Notes: generated by a model not told the origin, from the sequence alone. DNA of 64,000 bases from Zygaena filipendulae (GCA_907165275.2 OU015657.1:10811001-10875000); one strand, 5' to 3'. Positions 44,985 to 56,430 are shown, counted from the first letter of the stretch. Program-made: numbers and translations.

Positions 44985-45570
44985 AATACATTGTTATCCT
45001 AGGGGTGAAAGTAACTCGCTACGCTCGGGCGCCAAACCCCGTCTCGGGACTAAATAAGTCTTTCTCCCGAGGATAACACTGTGCTTTTCATTACGAATGC
45101 AAGAAAAGTCAAAATAAAAATAGGAATTAGCTAAAGAAAAAATGAGTGAAGATCGGATAGTCACTTGACACTTTCCCACCTATTTCTTTTTCTTTGGCCG
45201 GCTAGCTATTCAGCCAGTATTTTTTATTTACATTGTGGCGACCTAAAAAAAATATTATCTTTAATTATTAAGTATTAATTAAAGAAAATAAAAAAATATA
45301 AATAGGAATTAGCTTAAGAAAAAGTGAGTGAATTTTATTTTAATTAATACCTACTTAAACTTTACGTTATTTCAATTTTACATCGCGCTGGCTGTATAGA
45401 AAGTTGAAACATGGTTCAATAGAAATGTGAAAATAGACCTAGTTTTTTTTTAATAATTTGACAGTTGTCAGTTAAAAGCGATTCACCCTAGGGCTGAAAA
45501 GGGTTACTTTCAACCCGCTTCTCAGGCAACTTCAGACCTACTTTCCGAGTATGAGTAATGAAAACATCTT
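44985..45570. mobile_element. Non-autonomous element with GTTATCCT inverted ends, copy 2 (inverted)
   Basis: Inverse of the element at 14332-14710, in order: TTGTTATCCTAGGGGTGAAAG hairpin module, AAAATAGGAATTAGCTAAAG, then ACCCGCTTCTCAGGCAAC and CCGAGTATGAGTAATGAAAA. The AATAGGAATTAGCT segment is duplicated (45117 and 45300) around an insert. Confidence 0.75.
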
Positions 45571-45574
45571 AATA

Positions 45575-45762
45575 TTTATAAATTACGCATCACGTTGTTT
45601 GTCCGCGATGGAGTCGTATACACTACTGAAATGATCATGATGAAATTCGGTCACTATGTTGTAATTTGGCCCCACTTAAAAGATAGGATAGTTTTTATCC
45701 TGGAATTCCCTCGGGAACTCCTAAATTACCGCGGGTGAAACCGCGAGGGACAGCTAGTTATA
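45575..45762 (-). repeat. CCGCGG repeat, GTGACACGTGAT tail type
   Basis: Tail with CATCACGTTGTTTGTCCGCGATGG, then the head TACCGCGGGTGAAACCGCG. Confidence 0.85.
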
Positions 45763-45811
45763 CTATGATAATATGTTTTTTTTATATAGTCTGTACACAC
45801 AGTAATAGTAT

Positions 45812-46015
45812 AGATGTTTCCCGCGGTTTCACCCACAATAATTTCTGAGTTCCCGCGGGCATTCCAGGCCAAAAATTACCCTTTACCCTATTCCAGACTA
45901 TAATAACCTATCCCCGTGTCAAATTCCATCCAATTCCATTTAGCCGTTCTGGCGTGATTGAGTAACAAACGTCCATCAGTTCAAACATTCACATTTATAT
46001 TATTAGTATTATTTA
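45812..46015 (+). repeat. CCGCGG repeat, near full length
   Basis: Head GTTTCCCGCGGTTTCACCC, tail TTCACATTTATATTATTAGTATT. Confidence 0.85.
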
Positions 46016-46269
46016 ATAATTATATATCAATTAAATAAATTATAATATAAAAAAATATTACATTGTAATATTTAACATTATTATATTATTTATTATCTTT
46101 ACAATTTTATTCTCTTCGCTTTGCTGGTGTGGTGTTAGCCTAACGTCACAGCCGTTATCGCGCCATCACGCCAGCCGTGAAGCGATACTCGCTACGACTA
46201 CTACCGCTCTGGGGCCGTATTTTTGAATCGTTAGAATTATTTTCGCCCACGCGAATCCACGATCCACGG

Positions 46270-46455
46270 AATCGCGAATTCACATGCTAATGCTATCTGT
46301 TTACGATAATCTCCGAATCTGCTGAACGGATTGTCATGCGGTTTTCACAGGTAGATTAAGTTTTGTCAGGAGCTACGAGGCTATGTTTCATTTAAATCGG
46401 ATGTCGGAAAAAAACTTGTACTTATATAAAAACCTCCTGGTGCAGTTAGTATTAA
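46270..46455 (-). repeat. Third-tail-type repeat without CCGCGG head
   Basis: Tail CTGAACGGATTGTCATGCGGTTTTC is clear; the head is replaced by AAAAACCTCCTGGTGCAGTTAGTATT. Confidence 0.6.
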
Positions 46456-47415
46456 ATATATGTATATGAAAAGGTCACAAAATAGTAGGTTATTATGTAT
46501 AGGCATAGAAGTTTTATAACAGGTTTATAAGGAACGGATTTCCAGGGTTTCTGGTAGGTAATTAAACATCTAAGGCGAAGACTAAAACTCGGGTGAAATT
46601 ATGTACGTAGGGAATAGAAAATATACTCGTAGAATAAATACACAGCAGTAGGTAAATACTGAAGTAGGTAGATATTATAATTTGGTAGGTAGACAAACAA
46701 TACGGAATACCACGAGAAAATGAGAAAAGGAAAAGAGAATTAAAAAGATATTATTGAAATGTGAGTTGCTAGCCGTTACTTCTAAAATACTGGCTTAATC
46801 ACTGTTTTTAACTTTTTTTTATTTATTAATCTCGTTTTCTTTAAACTTTTTTCTCGTTGAATTTTTTTGATACGACTCCCTACCAGTATAAGCATTACTT
46901 GTTCTTAAATTTGATTTATGTATTGTATTATACCTATATCATCGCTGTTGCCTGTACCTTATCTCGTTTATTTTTGGTCGATATAAAGTACCTTAAATTC
47001 TCTGTCAGCTTTGAAACTTTGAGTTGTTCTTGTTTCATATTTTTACCGCAAAACAGGAACTATTAAGGATATGAAATAAGTTTTAGAAATAATCTAGGAA
47101 AAACAAGTAAGAAAAGCTTAGATTTTTTCGTAGTTATTGATATAAATTTGATTTGATTGCTGCAGTGAAATTTTATTGATTTATTCTTGACAATAATAAT
47201 TGGAAATCATGTGAACACGGCAAGAAACGTGCGCACAAGTCACAACGAGCAAGAAGATCAAAAAGAGTAGAGAAGTCAACTTGACGGTTGCTTTCGTTTC
47301 AAAACAACATGCAGGCGCTTGCTGTTGATATCTAAAAATTTTATTCAAATGGATGTGTAGTTGTGTATAGCGTAAACAATTCTTCGAAAAAAATAAAAAA
47401 CATTATACCTACAGC
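46456..47415. other. AT-rich non-coding stretch
   Basis: No gene or repeat boundary seen. Confidence 0.5.
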
Positions 47416-47417
47416 CG

Positions 47418-47560
47418 AACACAGAACCTCCTCCTTTTTGGAAGTCGGTTAAAAAGGAGGAGGTTTTAATCTATGTTCACCGACCTACACGAAGACGGTT
47501 GAACCGATTTAGAAATTCTTTTTTATTTCATCATTTTTTTATCAATTATATTCATTAAGC
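47418..47560. mobile_element. AACCGACTTCCAAAAAGG repeat, inverted-end fragment
   Basis: CCTCCTTTTTGGAAGTCGGTT is followed immediately by AAAAAGGAGGAGGTTTTAATC and CACGAAGACGGTTGAACCG, so two termini sit back to back. Confidence 0.7.
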
Positions 47561-47764
47561 GGTGCGGATTTCATATATCACTTTAAAGTTTGGCAATAGA
47601 TATCTTTAAAATTGCCAAAATAATCACCTGTAAATTTGCGTTTTGCATGCAATTTGCATCTTCATATAAATCTTAACCACTATTATAAATGCGAATATGA
47701 ATTTGTTACACTTTCAGGTCTTAATTGCTCAATAATCATGAAATTGGCTACTTGACAAAAAAAC

Positions 47765-48045
47765 TTTTTTTTAGTCCGTCGTGTAGATTAGTAAAAAATA
47801 TTGGACACGTATTTTTTCTTTTTTTACGTACTCAAAAAATAACAGAGATACATTGAGTTGAAATTTCGCGTGACGTCACAATTCGGTGCGGTTTGTATGG
47901 CGCTTATAATGAATATTGACGTCACGAGCCCCTCACCCTAAACTTTAATGCGGTTTATCTATGTTCATTTTCATTCAATTGAAAAAGCAAAAAATACGTG
48001 TATTATTTTTTTATTTTCTAACTGACGGACTAATTAGAATTTTGA
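47765..48045. mobile_element. CRE-bearing MITE, copy 5
   Basis: TTAGTCCGTCGTGTAGATTAG at the left, CTGACGGACTAATTAGAATT at the right, two TGACGTCA octamers (GTGACGTCACAATTC, TTGACGTCACGAGC). Outer TIRs are eroded. Confidence 0.85.
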
Positions 48046-48054
48046 TATTCATAC

Positions 48055-48168
48055 CTTGGAGAATACCCAATTTTGCATACACGTCGTATAGGGTACTTAT
48101 TATAGCGGTACATACTATCGCAGAATCTCCAAATTAACGCGGGCAAAACCGCGGGAAATAGCTAGTCT
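48055..48168 (-). repeat. CCGCGG repeat, truncated
   Basis: CATACACGTCGTATAGGGTAC body and AACGCGGGCAAAACCGCGGG head. Confidence 0.75.
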
Positions 48169-48457
48169 TCGAATAAACTTTTATAATGACCTTTTGCCAC
48201 GCCCACGATTCATTACAAAATTCGGAACATTAGTACTTATCAGACATAACAGATGGGGCAGGATCAGTTTTTGTTACAAATCGTCCCAATAAATCGTAAC
48301 CAACTTGTTCATAACCCACTTCCCAATGCTGGGTTCTACCTTCAATTTATCAGCAGCACAGTGCCTAAACGTATAAATAAATAAAATAAAGTGGTTACAG
48401 TATTGTTTTAATGTTTTAAAATTTAATTTCTCATGTTCATAAGCGGATTTGAAAAGG

Positions 48458-48533
48458 ATTTTTAGGTTCTCGTGTACCTATACCTATCTATAGGTAGGTA
48501 GGTAGGTATAGGTTGTACATGAGAACCTAAAAA
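48458..48533. repeat. Palindromic GGTA-tract hairpin
   Basis: TTTAGGTTCTCGTGTACC on the left is matched in inverse by GTACATGAGAACCTAAA on the right, around ATACCTATC and (GGTA)n tracts that also pair. Confidence 0.7.
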
Positions 48534-48849
48534 ACAACTTATTGCCATGACAAGGCCATGACAGTATTTCGACGGTCATCTTGTTGACCAATGGTCAATG
48601 ACGATCAATGGTTCTTAACTGTTATTTGAATATTGCTGTTCTTTTTTTTAATAAAGATTTACAAATATTACTTTTCGAATGAAATCCAAAATGGCATTAA
48701 GGCTTTATTATTTCCAAAATAAAAATTAAATATAAAATCAATTTCGTTCGAGACATTTACCTATCCCGAGCCAAAAAACTTGATGTACCTACCTACCTAC
48801 AATCTGCTATTTTGATGTAAATAAATTGTACTAAGTCTCGAACTATTCA

Positions 48850-49268
48850 GGGCCCTTATTCACTATGACCATAACACGGCGCGTTAAGATAACACGCCAC
48901 AAAAATTGTCTTTCCCTCGTAATCAAAGAAGTTTCACTTCAAAAAAATACATTTACAACGTTTCTTAAGGCACACAAATAATCCTACTACCTAATATTAT
49001 AAATGTGAAAGTGTAGATGTTTGTTACTTAATCACGCAAAAACGGTTGAACGGATTTGGATGAAAGGCATGCACGTTGTCAGGGGTACAGAGAAGGACAT
49101 AGAGTACTTTCTATTCCGGAATTCCAGCGGGAACTCTGAAATTACCGCGGGTGATACTGCGGGGCTCAGCTAGTTTCTAATATTTGGACCTCTAGATGGT
49201 TTGGAGATGCGTTTTTTGGACGCGCGTTATAGGCAAGACATGTTGTTGGTCATAGTGAATAAGGGCCC
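48850..49268. mobile_element. GGGCCCTTATTCACTATGACCA MITE, split by a nested repeat
   Basis: Left end 48850 and right end 49268 share a 22-bp perfect inverted repeat, followed by GCGCG-containing subterminal parts. A CCGCGG repeat (48986-49176) sits inside, so about 230 bp is the MITE itself. Confidence 0.85.
48986..49176 (-). repeat. CCGCGG repeat nested in a MITE
   Basis: Full inverted copy from CTAATATTATAAATGTGAAAG to TACCGCGGGTGATACTGCGG, GCTAGTTT. Confidence 0.88.
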
Positions 49269-49559
49269 AGATATTGTGTTGTGAGGCTACGATTTGCCCC
49301 TTTTTTACGCAGGCGAACGAGATCAAGAGTTAATGTTGCGTTACATGGTAAACGACATGACAAATTGGTTCTGCTATCTTTATGTACCTAGTAACCTTTA
49401 TGGTAGTACCAGATTCTGGAATCTTCGTAAAAAAAAACATTGTAGAGAAAAAAACTAATGTTATAAATTCTGAAATAGAGCAACTTGTGAGGATCGGGAC
49501 TCGGGAGGTACAATATTAGGTGTAAGTCTGAAAAAATATTTCAATGTAAAACCCACTAT

Positions 49560-49684
49560 GTATTAAACCCACTTCCCGCCGTCTGTGCGCTCAGATCTTT
49601 TAAACTACGCAGCGGATCTCTATCCCGGAATTCCCGCGGGAACTCCGAAATTACCGCAGATGAAATCGCGGGGGACAGCTAGTC
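49560..49684 (-). repeat. CCGCGG repeat, body and head
   Basis: Inverted head TTACCGCAGATGAAATCGCGGGGG. First of four copies packed into 700 bp. Confidence 0.8.
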
Positions 49685-49687
49685 TAT

Positions 49688-49850
49688 CTATCATATATAT
49701 AAATCACGTGTCACGTTGTTTGTCCGCGATGGACTCCGAAACTACTGAACGGATTTTGATAAAATTTTGTAACCATTCATAAAATGGTCCAACTTAAAAG
49801 TCAGGATAGATTTTACCCCAGAATTCCCGCGGGAACTCCGAAATTATTTT
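49688..49850 (-). repeat. CCGCGG repeat, GTGACACGTGAT tail type, head cut
   Basis: ATCACGTGTCACGTTGTTTG to AACTCCGAAATTA, then truncated against the next, opposite copy. Confidence 0.82.
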
Positions 49851-49857
49851 TATTAAC

Positions 49858-50060
49858 TACTAGCTGTGTCCCGCGGTTTCACCCGCGGTAATTTCGGAGT
49901 TCCTGCGGGAATTCCGGGATAAAAAGTACCCTATGTCCTTCTTTGTACCCCTGACAACGTGCATGCCAAATTTCATCCAAATCCGTTCAGCCGTTTTAGC
50001 GTGATTGAGTAACCAACATCCAAACATGTACACTTTCACATTAATAATATTAGTAGGATA
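49858..50060 (+). repeat. CCGCGG repeat, full length, best-preserved copy
   Basis: From CTAGCTGTGTCCCGCGG through CCCTGACAACGTGCATGCC and AATCCGTTCAGCCGTTTTAGC to AATAATATTAGTAGGAT. A good reference for the family. Confidence 0.92.
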
Positions 50061-50245
50061 GCTGTTCCCCGCGGTTTCACCCGCGTTAATTTCAGAAATC
50101 CCTCGGGAATTCCGGGATAAAAAGTAAGTAGCCTGAGTTACTCCTTATAACATCAGCTATCTGCCAGAGAGATTCCCGTTTAAGTCGGTCCAGCAGTTTC
50201 AGAGATTGCCTGGAACAAACAGGCAGACAAATCACAGAAAAATTT
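50061..50245 (+). repeat. CCGCGG repeat, alternative tail
   Basis: Starts at the last base of the previous copy's tail. Head CCCCGCGGTTTCACCCGCG, but the tail (CATCAGCTATCTGCCAGAG, GTTTAAGTCGGTCCAGCAG) differs from the other types. Confidence 0.82.
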
Positions 50246-50249
50246 TAAA

Positions 50250-50807
50250 AATTGATTTTTTGATGTTATTAAGTACCGTATGTAGGCTTTGTAGCTATGC
50301 ATTTAGTGAAAAGCTGTTAATTTAAAATTACAAACTAGATAATGCATGATTATCTCTTCCTAATACACTCATCATAATACATATTATTCTATATCTACCT
50401 ATAATTTATAATTTTCGTTTAAATTACTACATATTTATTTTTTATTTTTTATACTTCTTTTTTATATCGATATACAACTAATCTACCTTCAAATCTCAGA
50501 CGAAATAAAAACTCTATATAGAGTTGATTAACTGTACAGTACAGTTAGCAGATATTCAACACAACAAATTGTCATGCCTAAATAATATAATTTAATAATA
50601 AATTATACCTTAAACAAACACATAAACCAATTTTGCTCGAGAGAAGTTGAAAATAGCAAAAAAAAACCCCGGCGAAAAGAGCTGGGCGGAAATTAATTAA
50701 TGTTTTATTGCTGCTTTCCCGGAAATTCTGTATCATATTTCAATTTAGATATTGATTTCATTGGAATCAGCCATAGGTACCTTGTATATTGTACCGTATT
50801 ATGTATG
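50250..50807. other. AT-rich non-coding stretch
   Basis: No gene or repeat recognised. Confidence 0.45.
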
Positions 50808-51035
50808 TACTAGCTGTGCCCTGCGGTATCACCGCATCACCCGCGTGAGTTTCGGGATTCTCGCAGGAACTCCAAAGTAAAATTTTGTCCAAAAAATAAA
50901 ATAATAAATTCTGGGTCTACGAGTCTCAGACCTACCAAATATACACAGATCATAAAAATCGGTCAAGACGTTTCAGAGGAGTTCGATAACAAACACTGAT
51001 GTGACACGAGATTTTTATATATTATATAAATAGGT
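50808..51035 (+). repeat. CCGCGG repeat with partly duplicated head
   Basis: GCCCTGCGGTATCACCGCATCACCCGCG head and a TGATGTGACACGAGATTTTTATATATTAT tail. Confidence 0.78.
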
Positions 51036-51336
51036 ATATATATTATTATGTCACCGTGAAATTGTAAAATTCTGAGGACAAAAAATTCGGTGGGTGTTCG
51101 CACATCGGTACCATTTGACTCTGTTGCGGTCACAGTTCAAACAGCCTTACATAAATTAATATGGGGTGTCGGGGTTTATACGTAAATTATGCAAATACGT
51201 ACTCGGTAATGCCAACCGTTTATACAATCTGTTTAAGTATACAATTTTGCACATTTAAATAAAATACGTAAAAAAATGAAATTAAATACGTTTTTAACTA
51301 CAATCGCAGCATGATATCGCTATCATGATTGATAAG

Positions 51337-51745
51337 TATAACGGGTGGAGACGACAATACGACAATAAATGAAAACATCGGTAGTACTAATATATTAAGA
51401 GTATAATGAAACTATCAAATAATATCGAAATCTAGCGCGAAATCGGAATTTCCCATTTACTTATAAAATTTTTCTTAATCCTGTATTTTTTTCCTAGGTA
51501 ACGTTCTAAGTTATTACGGATAGGTGAACAACGTCCGTCCTCCACGTTGCCAACTCGCAGCGACTTTCAGCGCGCACGGCGCCAATCAGATGGCACCGCG
51601 CGCGCGCGCAGTTGCCGCTCTTGTCACGGGTTAGTGAACTAATGTTAACAAATGGTGTTCTATTTTTTCGAAAAAAAAAAATTTTCTATTTCGATATTAG
51701 GACATAAGTGATAATTTCAATTTTTTTTCATAAGTGGTGATTTCT
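51337..51745. mobile_element. Long-TIR MITE with (CG)n core, copy 2
   Basis: Shares ATAACGGGTGGAGACGAC, ACTATCAAATAATATCGAAAT, GGTGAACAACGTCCGTCCTC and CACCGCGCGCGCGCGCAGTTG with the copy at 24640. Its right TIR is more decayed. Confidence 0.85.
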
Positions 51746-51751
51746 TAATCT

Positions 51752-51944
51752 AATATATATAAATCACGTGTCACGTTGTTTGTCCGCGATGGACTCCGAA
51801 ACTACTTACTGAACGGATTTTGATAAAATTTTGCAACCATTTATCCCGGAATTATCTCGGGAACAAGGACATAGAGTACTTTTTTCCCGCAACCTCCGCG
51901 GGAACTCCGAAATTACCGCGGATGAAATGGCGGGGGACAGCTAG
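51752..51944 (-). repeat. CCGCGG repeat, GTGACACGTGAT tail type
   Basis: Full inverted copy, including a partial duplication of the TATCCCGGAATT body. Confidence 0.85.
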
Positions 51945-52045
51945 TACATATATATAAATCACGTGTCACGTTGTTTGTCCGCGATGGACTCCGAAACTAC
52001 TGAATCGATCGTGATAAAATTTGGTCACTATGTTGTAATTTGGCC
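51945..52045 (-). repeat. CCGCGG repeat, same tail type, truncated
   Basis: Repeats the same tail in tandem and stops at TTGTAATTTGGCC, where unrelated sequence begins. Confidence 0.8.
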
Positions 52046-52609
52046 GTCAGGGGTTAGCAAAAAAGGACATACCAGTCCAATCCTTCACCCCTTTTTGATT
52101 TTTTTGACACCTCCAGAGAGAAGGTAATCACTACGGACACCTCTCTTTCAATATAAAATTAAAAAAAAAATAACATTCCAAAAGAAAAATATTACAAAAG
52201 GTCGATAATGTAGCAGAGTGCTACACTATTTAGTTAAGCGACTACCTACTTGAATATTGTTTATTACCCAAATAGGTTTGTTTGGCGCTTGAGGTTCTGG
52301 GGGGGTAAATATTTGCTCATCATGACCGTTATCTTACGGATAATGGCTCAATAATAGAAATGCAAATGGCTCCACTCGGGTGGCGCCCGCGCCCGGCCCG
52401 TGTCAATATTGGGCGGGATACCGGAGACGCTCGACGCTCCTGATATCCGGTTTCGCGTGCTACACCGCAAATTGCCATTTGTAAAATTGATTCATGTTAA
52501 GACCCTCACACATTTTACTATTGACTTGATCTAGGCACACATAATCATTTATTTATTTTTACCTACCTACTACATATTATATGAAAATAAATAAATCCTA
52601 CTGAACCTA

Positions 52610-52787
52610 TCCACTAATCCTAAGAATATATGGATGGATGGATGGATGTTTGTTACTCTTTCACGCAAAAACTACTGGATGGATTTAAATGAAACTTTAC
52701 AATAATATAGCTTAGGGTACTTTTTATCCCGGAATTTCCGCGGCAACTCTGAAATCAACGCGGGTGAAACCGCGGGGCACAACTAGT
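52610..52787 (-). repeat. CCGCGG repeat with (GGAT)n
   Basis: (GGAT)n at 52628-52648, TTTGTTACTCTTTCACGC, and the head ACGCGGGTGAAACCGCGGGG. It is a near inverse of the copy at 11430. Confidence 0.88.
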
Positions 52788-52789
52788 TG

Positions 52790-53360
52790 TGTAATAAAGA
52801 CCGATCCAACTGTATTTTAACGACAGCGACAATAGTTTAATCCTTAATAAATTAGGTATATCATTGAATTCCAATACGAGTATGTTTGTTTGGTACGCTT
52901 TCACGCCGTAACAACTCAATATCAAGTGCATAAACCTTGTCAGAGGTATTACGTGTTTATTTAGATAGATATAATATTTATGAAAATAGGCAGAAACAAA
53001 AAACATAAATTTCATTTCATTTCATTTCAATTTTTACGTATTTACTTAATTCAATAGTGATTTTTCCGTCGCCTTTCGTAGTTGTAACTTAGAACATATT
53101 TATAAGGCTTTTTATCTATCAATGCTTTTTACTAGAGGTCAGTGTGTTTGAGCATAATATGTCAAGCGTAAATTGTGATAGTGGTTGGTTCAAGAAAACC
53201 GTAAGATGTTAAACAAAACCTAAATTACTTAAATTAAAGCTTATGTCAAAATATCAGAGATTGACGCAAGGATTACGGAAGGGCTCATGCGCGGGCTCTA
53301 AAGATTTTACTGCCTTTGGATGTGTTATTTTTGTTTTTATAGGTACTTAATATTATTACC
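52790..53360. other. AT-rich non-coding stretch
   Basis: No gene or repeat recognised beyond short remnants. Confidence 0.45.
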
Positions 53361-53361
53361 T

Positions 53362-53415
53362 ACTAGCGGCTTCCCGCCGTTTTACCTGAGTGAATTTCAG
53401 GATTTACTAGAGTAA
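53362..53415 (+). repeat. CCGCGG repeat, head remnant
   Basis: CTAGCGGCTTCCCGCCGTTTTACC only. Confidence 0.5.
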
Positions 53416-53419
53416 AGCG

Positions 53420-54715
53420 GAATATACTATAATTCATTCATAGGTTCATAAAAGGGTATAAAAGTGTCCACACAGAAAAAAATAAACACAATAAGTATTT
53501 ACTAAAACAATAAAAGTTACCATTTTGAAAACAAATTATCCTTTAGGCCCTTATAACGGAGACACTATAAAAAATATCTATATTCTATTTAAAGCGAAAA
53601 GCAGAATAATAAAATTATGTATTAAGAAAAAAATATTATGTACATAAAATAGAGTAGATTAGACTCAGAATAATTTCTTCTGAGAGATTAGATTAAAATT
53701 GTCGATGATAATTCTGTAGCGTGTAAACTTGATATCAAAAAGTTTTTGTAAGTGCCATAAAACGTCGACTTTTGGCGGATTTAGAAATAACTTTTTTATA
53801 TTTTGTTGCAATATTGTAGAGTTATTACAAAATTTTAAATATTATCCCACGGATTTCTTTTTATATTTTATGGAAGATCTAATTTTTTTTGTAGGGAGTG
53901 GCATTAGTTTTATTCCTTAAAATATATTTATCTATGAAATAAACTGTAAAATTCTTTGACGAGACGGTAACTAACGTTTTGTCTTTACTAGATTTTAATC
54001 GGTAAACTCATATACTTTATATTTATAGTTTTCTGCACAGAATTTTAGCTACCAATCAGTCCAGCTGCTAAAACCACAAAAGGTTTTGCTAGAGAGAGAT
54101 TTTAAAATTTTATATCCTCTTTTCCAACTCTATCTTCAGATATACGTAGATATGTTCGTAATATTGATTTTCTTCGAATATTATTGTGTTTTTGTGTTTC
54201 ACTACCGCGGAAGGTGTAACATGTTGCTCATCTTATATTCCAGTCGGTGAGCGAATAACAGATGTCATGTTATATTCGCTGCAGCCCGGCACCCAAGCGA
54301 CGCCACCGTCTCGAACCGTATTAGCGATGTCATTGAAAATATTGTGTTTTCAACATTCGCAACTATTCCATTGTAGATATCGATTTTTTTTTCTAAACTA
54401 AATAAAAAATGCCTCATCAAGTCAGGCACTCGTAATGAATGAATGAATGAAAAACACTTTATTGAACACATATTGAACAACACAAATAGTACAATAACAA
54501 AATCTCTGTACTTGACGGAATAGCCACTAGCCTTAATCTGTATTAAGGTCTGGTCACCTCTGTTTATTCACCAAGAGAATCAATGTAGAGTATAAAAGAC
54601 AATGTGCTGCACTTTCTTCGATATCCAATTTATAATATCATTATGTAGACATGTATCTATTATTATGGTAATAAAAACAGACCAAACTTAGCAATGATAA
54701 TTTCTCTCAAAGCTC
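53420..54715. other. Non-coding stretch with a (GAAT)n-tailed retroelement end
   Basis: (GAAT)n at about 54436-54450 followed by AAAAACACTTTATTGAACAC is, in inverse, an AATAAA-bearing retroelement 3' end with an (ATTC)n tail. The rest is unassigned. Confidence 0.4.
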
Positions 54716-54717
54716 TA

Positions 54718-54940
54718 AATTCTAATCCACTGAGCAAATAATCACTACGTTTTAAGAGTAGACACTTCCATACTAATCGCTTTTCCGATCTATGAAAGCA
54801 TTTTGTGCCAACAATGCCAATGCAGTATGACGCTGTCATAGAAATTTGGTTAAGTATTCAAAATTTGGTAAAGAAGTTCGCGCATAAATCTATAGTAACT
54901 TTTGGTTCAAGCTCAGGGTTCAAGGGAGTGTCGCTGGCCT
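54718..54940. repeat. Dispersed repeat D, copy 1
   Basis: CCACTGAGCAAATAATCACTACG through CTATGAAAGCATTTTGTGCC to AAGGGAGTGTCGCTGGCC. The inverse copy is at 56920-57130. Confidence 0.8.
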
Positions 54941-55093
54941 GTGAAAAAAAAAATGACATTCCAAAAGAAAAATATTAAAAAAGGTTGATAATGTAGCAGA
55001 ATGCTACAATAGGTATAGAGATAAACAATGGTACATCAACGGTCGGTCGTCAAGCTAGCTGTTGGGTTTATTCAATTAATAAGTTAGTAGGTA

Positions 55094-55400
55094 CCTGGAT
55101 GACCTAGCTTTGCTCGGTATTTTTTTTTTGGTAAATTTTACAGTTTTTACGGAAGTATATCTATATTTTTATCATCACAGTTTAACAACGCCTTCTGTTG
55201 TTATATGTTAAGTAGCTTTAGTGTTACTGTGTCGGTACTCGGTAGGTAAAGCCTCAAAGTACCAAACACATTTTTTTTTCATTGCCTGAAAACCCGGATA
55301 AAACGACGTTTTCTAAAAAAGAAACCTAGCTAGAACGATTAATCGCCCCCGAAACCTCCTGCATACTAAATTTCAAGAAAATACTAGTAAGGTAGCAGAT
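55094..55400 (+). repeat. GATTAATCGCCCCCG repeat, copy 1
   Basis: GATGACCTAGCTTTGCTCGG, CATTGCCTGAAAACCCGGATAAAACGACG, AACCTAGCTAGAACGATTAATCGCCCCCG. It has the look of a retroelement 3' region. Confidence 0.75.
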
Positions 55401-55724
55401 AGATAGATAGATTTTCATACATAAATATATACATAGTTGCGTTATTTTTTTAGCTCTATAGTTGACTTCAAAATGGAACGTTATAAAACTCTCCTCAGTC
55501 ACCAAATTATTATTCATGTACATTTGACGTGTGGTTAATATAGAATTAATGGAGCCCGCCCTCACTTTGACGCTCAAAACATGCTTTAAAGGGAAGCGCC
55601 ACGAAAATTATAAACGTGATAGGCGTACCGCGTAATTTGGCAGGGATGTGATTTTCTGAAAAGGTTAATTTATCACAGGTTTGTTGAAGGATGTTACGAA
55701 ACGTCCAATAGTTACGAGTTACGA

Positions 55725-55956
55725 CATCCATACATATAATATCCTTTGTCCTAAATGACTGACTGATGGATCAACGCGCAGCCAAAACCGCTGATCGTAG
55801 AGACCTGAAACTTGTAGGGTGTGTTCTTTGTATGACATAGGCATCCAATAAGAAAGGATTTTTGAAAATTCAACTCCTAAGGGGATGAAAAGGGGTTGAA
55901 AAGTTGGTGTGGAACAATCGAAAATATCGCGGGTGAAACCGCGCGGGACAGCTAGT
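55725..55956 (-). repeat. CCGCGG-headed repeat, fourth tail type
   Basis: Tail CCTTTGTCCTAAATGACTGACTG and GACCTGAAACTTGTAGGG, head ATCGCGGGTGAAACCGCGCGG. Confidence 0.75.
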
Positions 55957-55969
55957 TTTAAGTAAAAAA

Positions 55970-56222
55970 TATCTTGATCACCGAGCTTTGCTCGTTGTGT
56001 AGGTATAGCGCCATCTGTTCTCACGTAGAAAAACAAACAATCATTTTTCATTGCCTCAAAACACGGATAAAACGACGTTTTCTAAAAATGAAACCTAGCT
56101 AGATCGATTAATCGCCCCCGCAACCTCTTGCATACCAAATTTCATGAAAATCGTTGGAGCCGTTTCCGAGATATACAAGAATATATATATACAAGAATTG
56201 CTCGTTTAAAGATAGCAGATAA
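55970..56222 (+). repeat. GATTAATCGCCCCCG repeat, copy 2
   Basis: CACCGAGCTTTGCTCGTTGTG, GGTATAGCGCCATCTGTT, GATCGATTAATCGCCCCCG, CATGAAAATCGTTGGAGCCG. It follows the preceding repeat after a few bases. Confidence 0.82.
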
Positions 56223-56339
56223 GATATGACTCGGGCGCTTCGGTCGCCATCGAAATCAGGATTACGTAGGTATAAGGTGGGTGGATTTTTTTATCTTGTT
56301 AAGAATTAAGTTGTTAAGAATTATTTCCACCTAACCTAG

Positions 56340-56430
56340 TTTCGCTTTTACGTGTATGTAACCAGGTGGACCATTTCGGAATTCCCGCGGGAACTTCGAA
56401 ATCAGCGCGAGTGAAACCGCAAGGAAGAAC
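56340..56430 (-). repeat. CCGCGG repeat, head half
   Basis: CGGAATTCCCGCGGGAACTTCG and AGCGCGAGTGAAACCGC. Confidence 0.7.
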
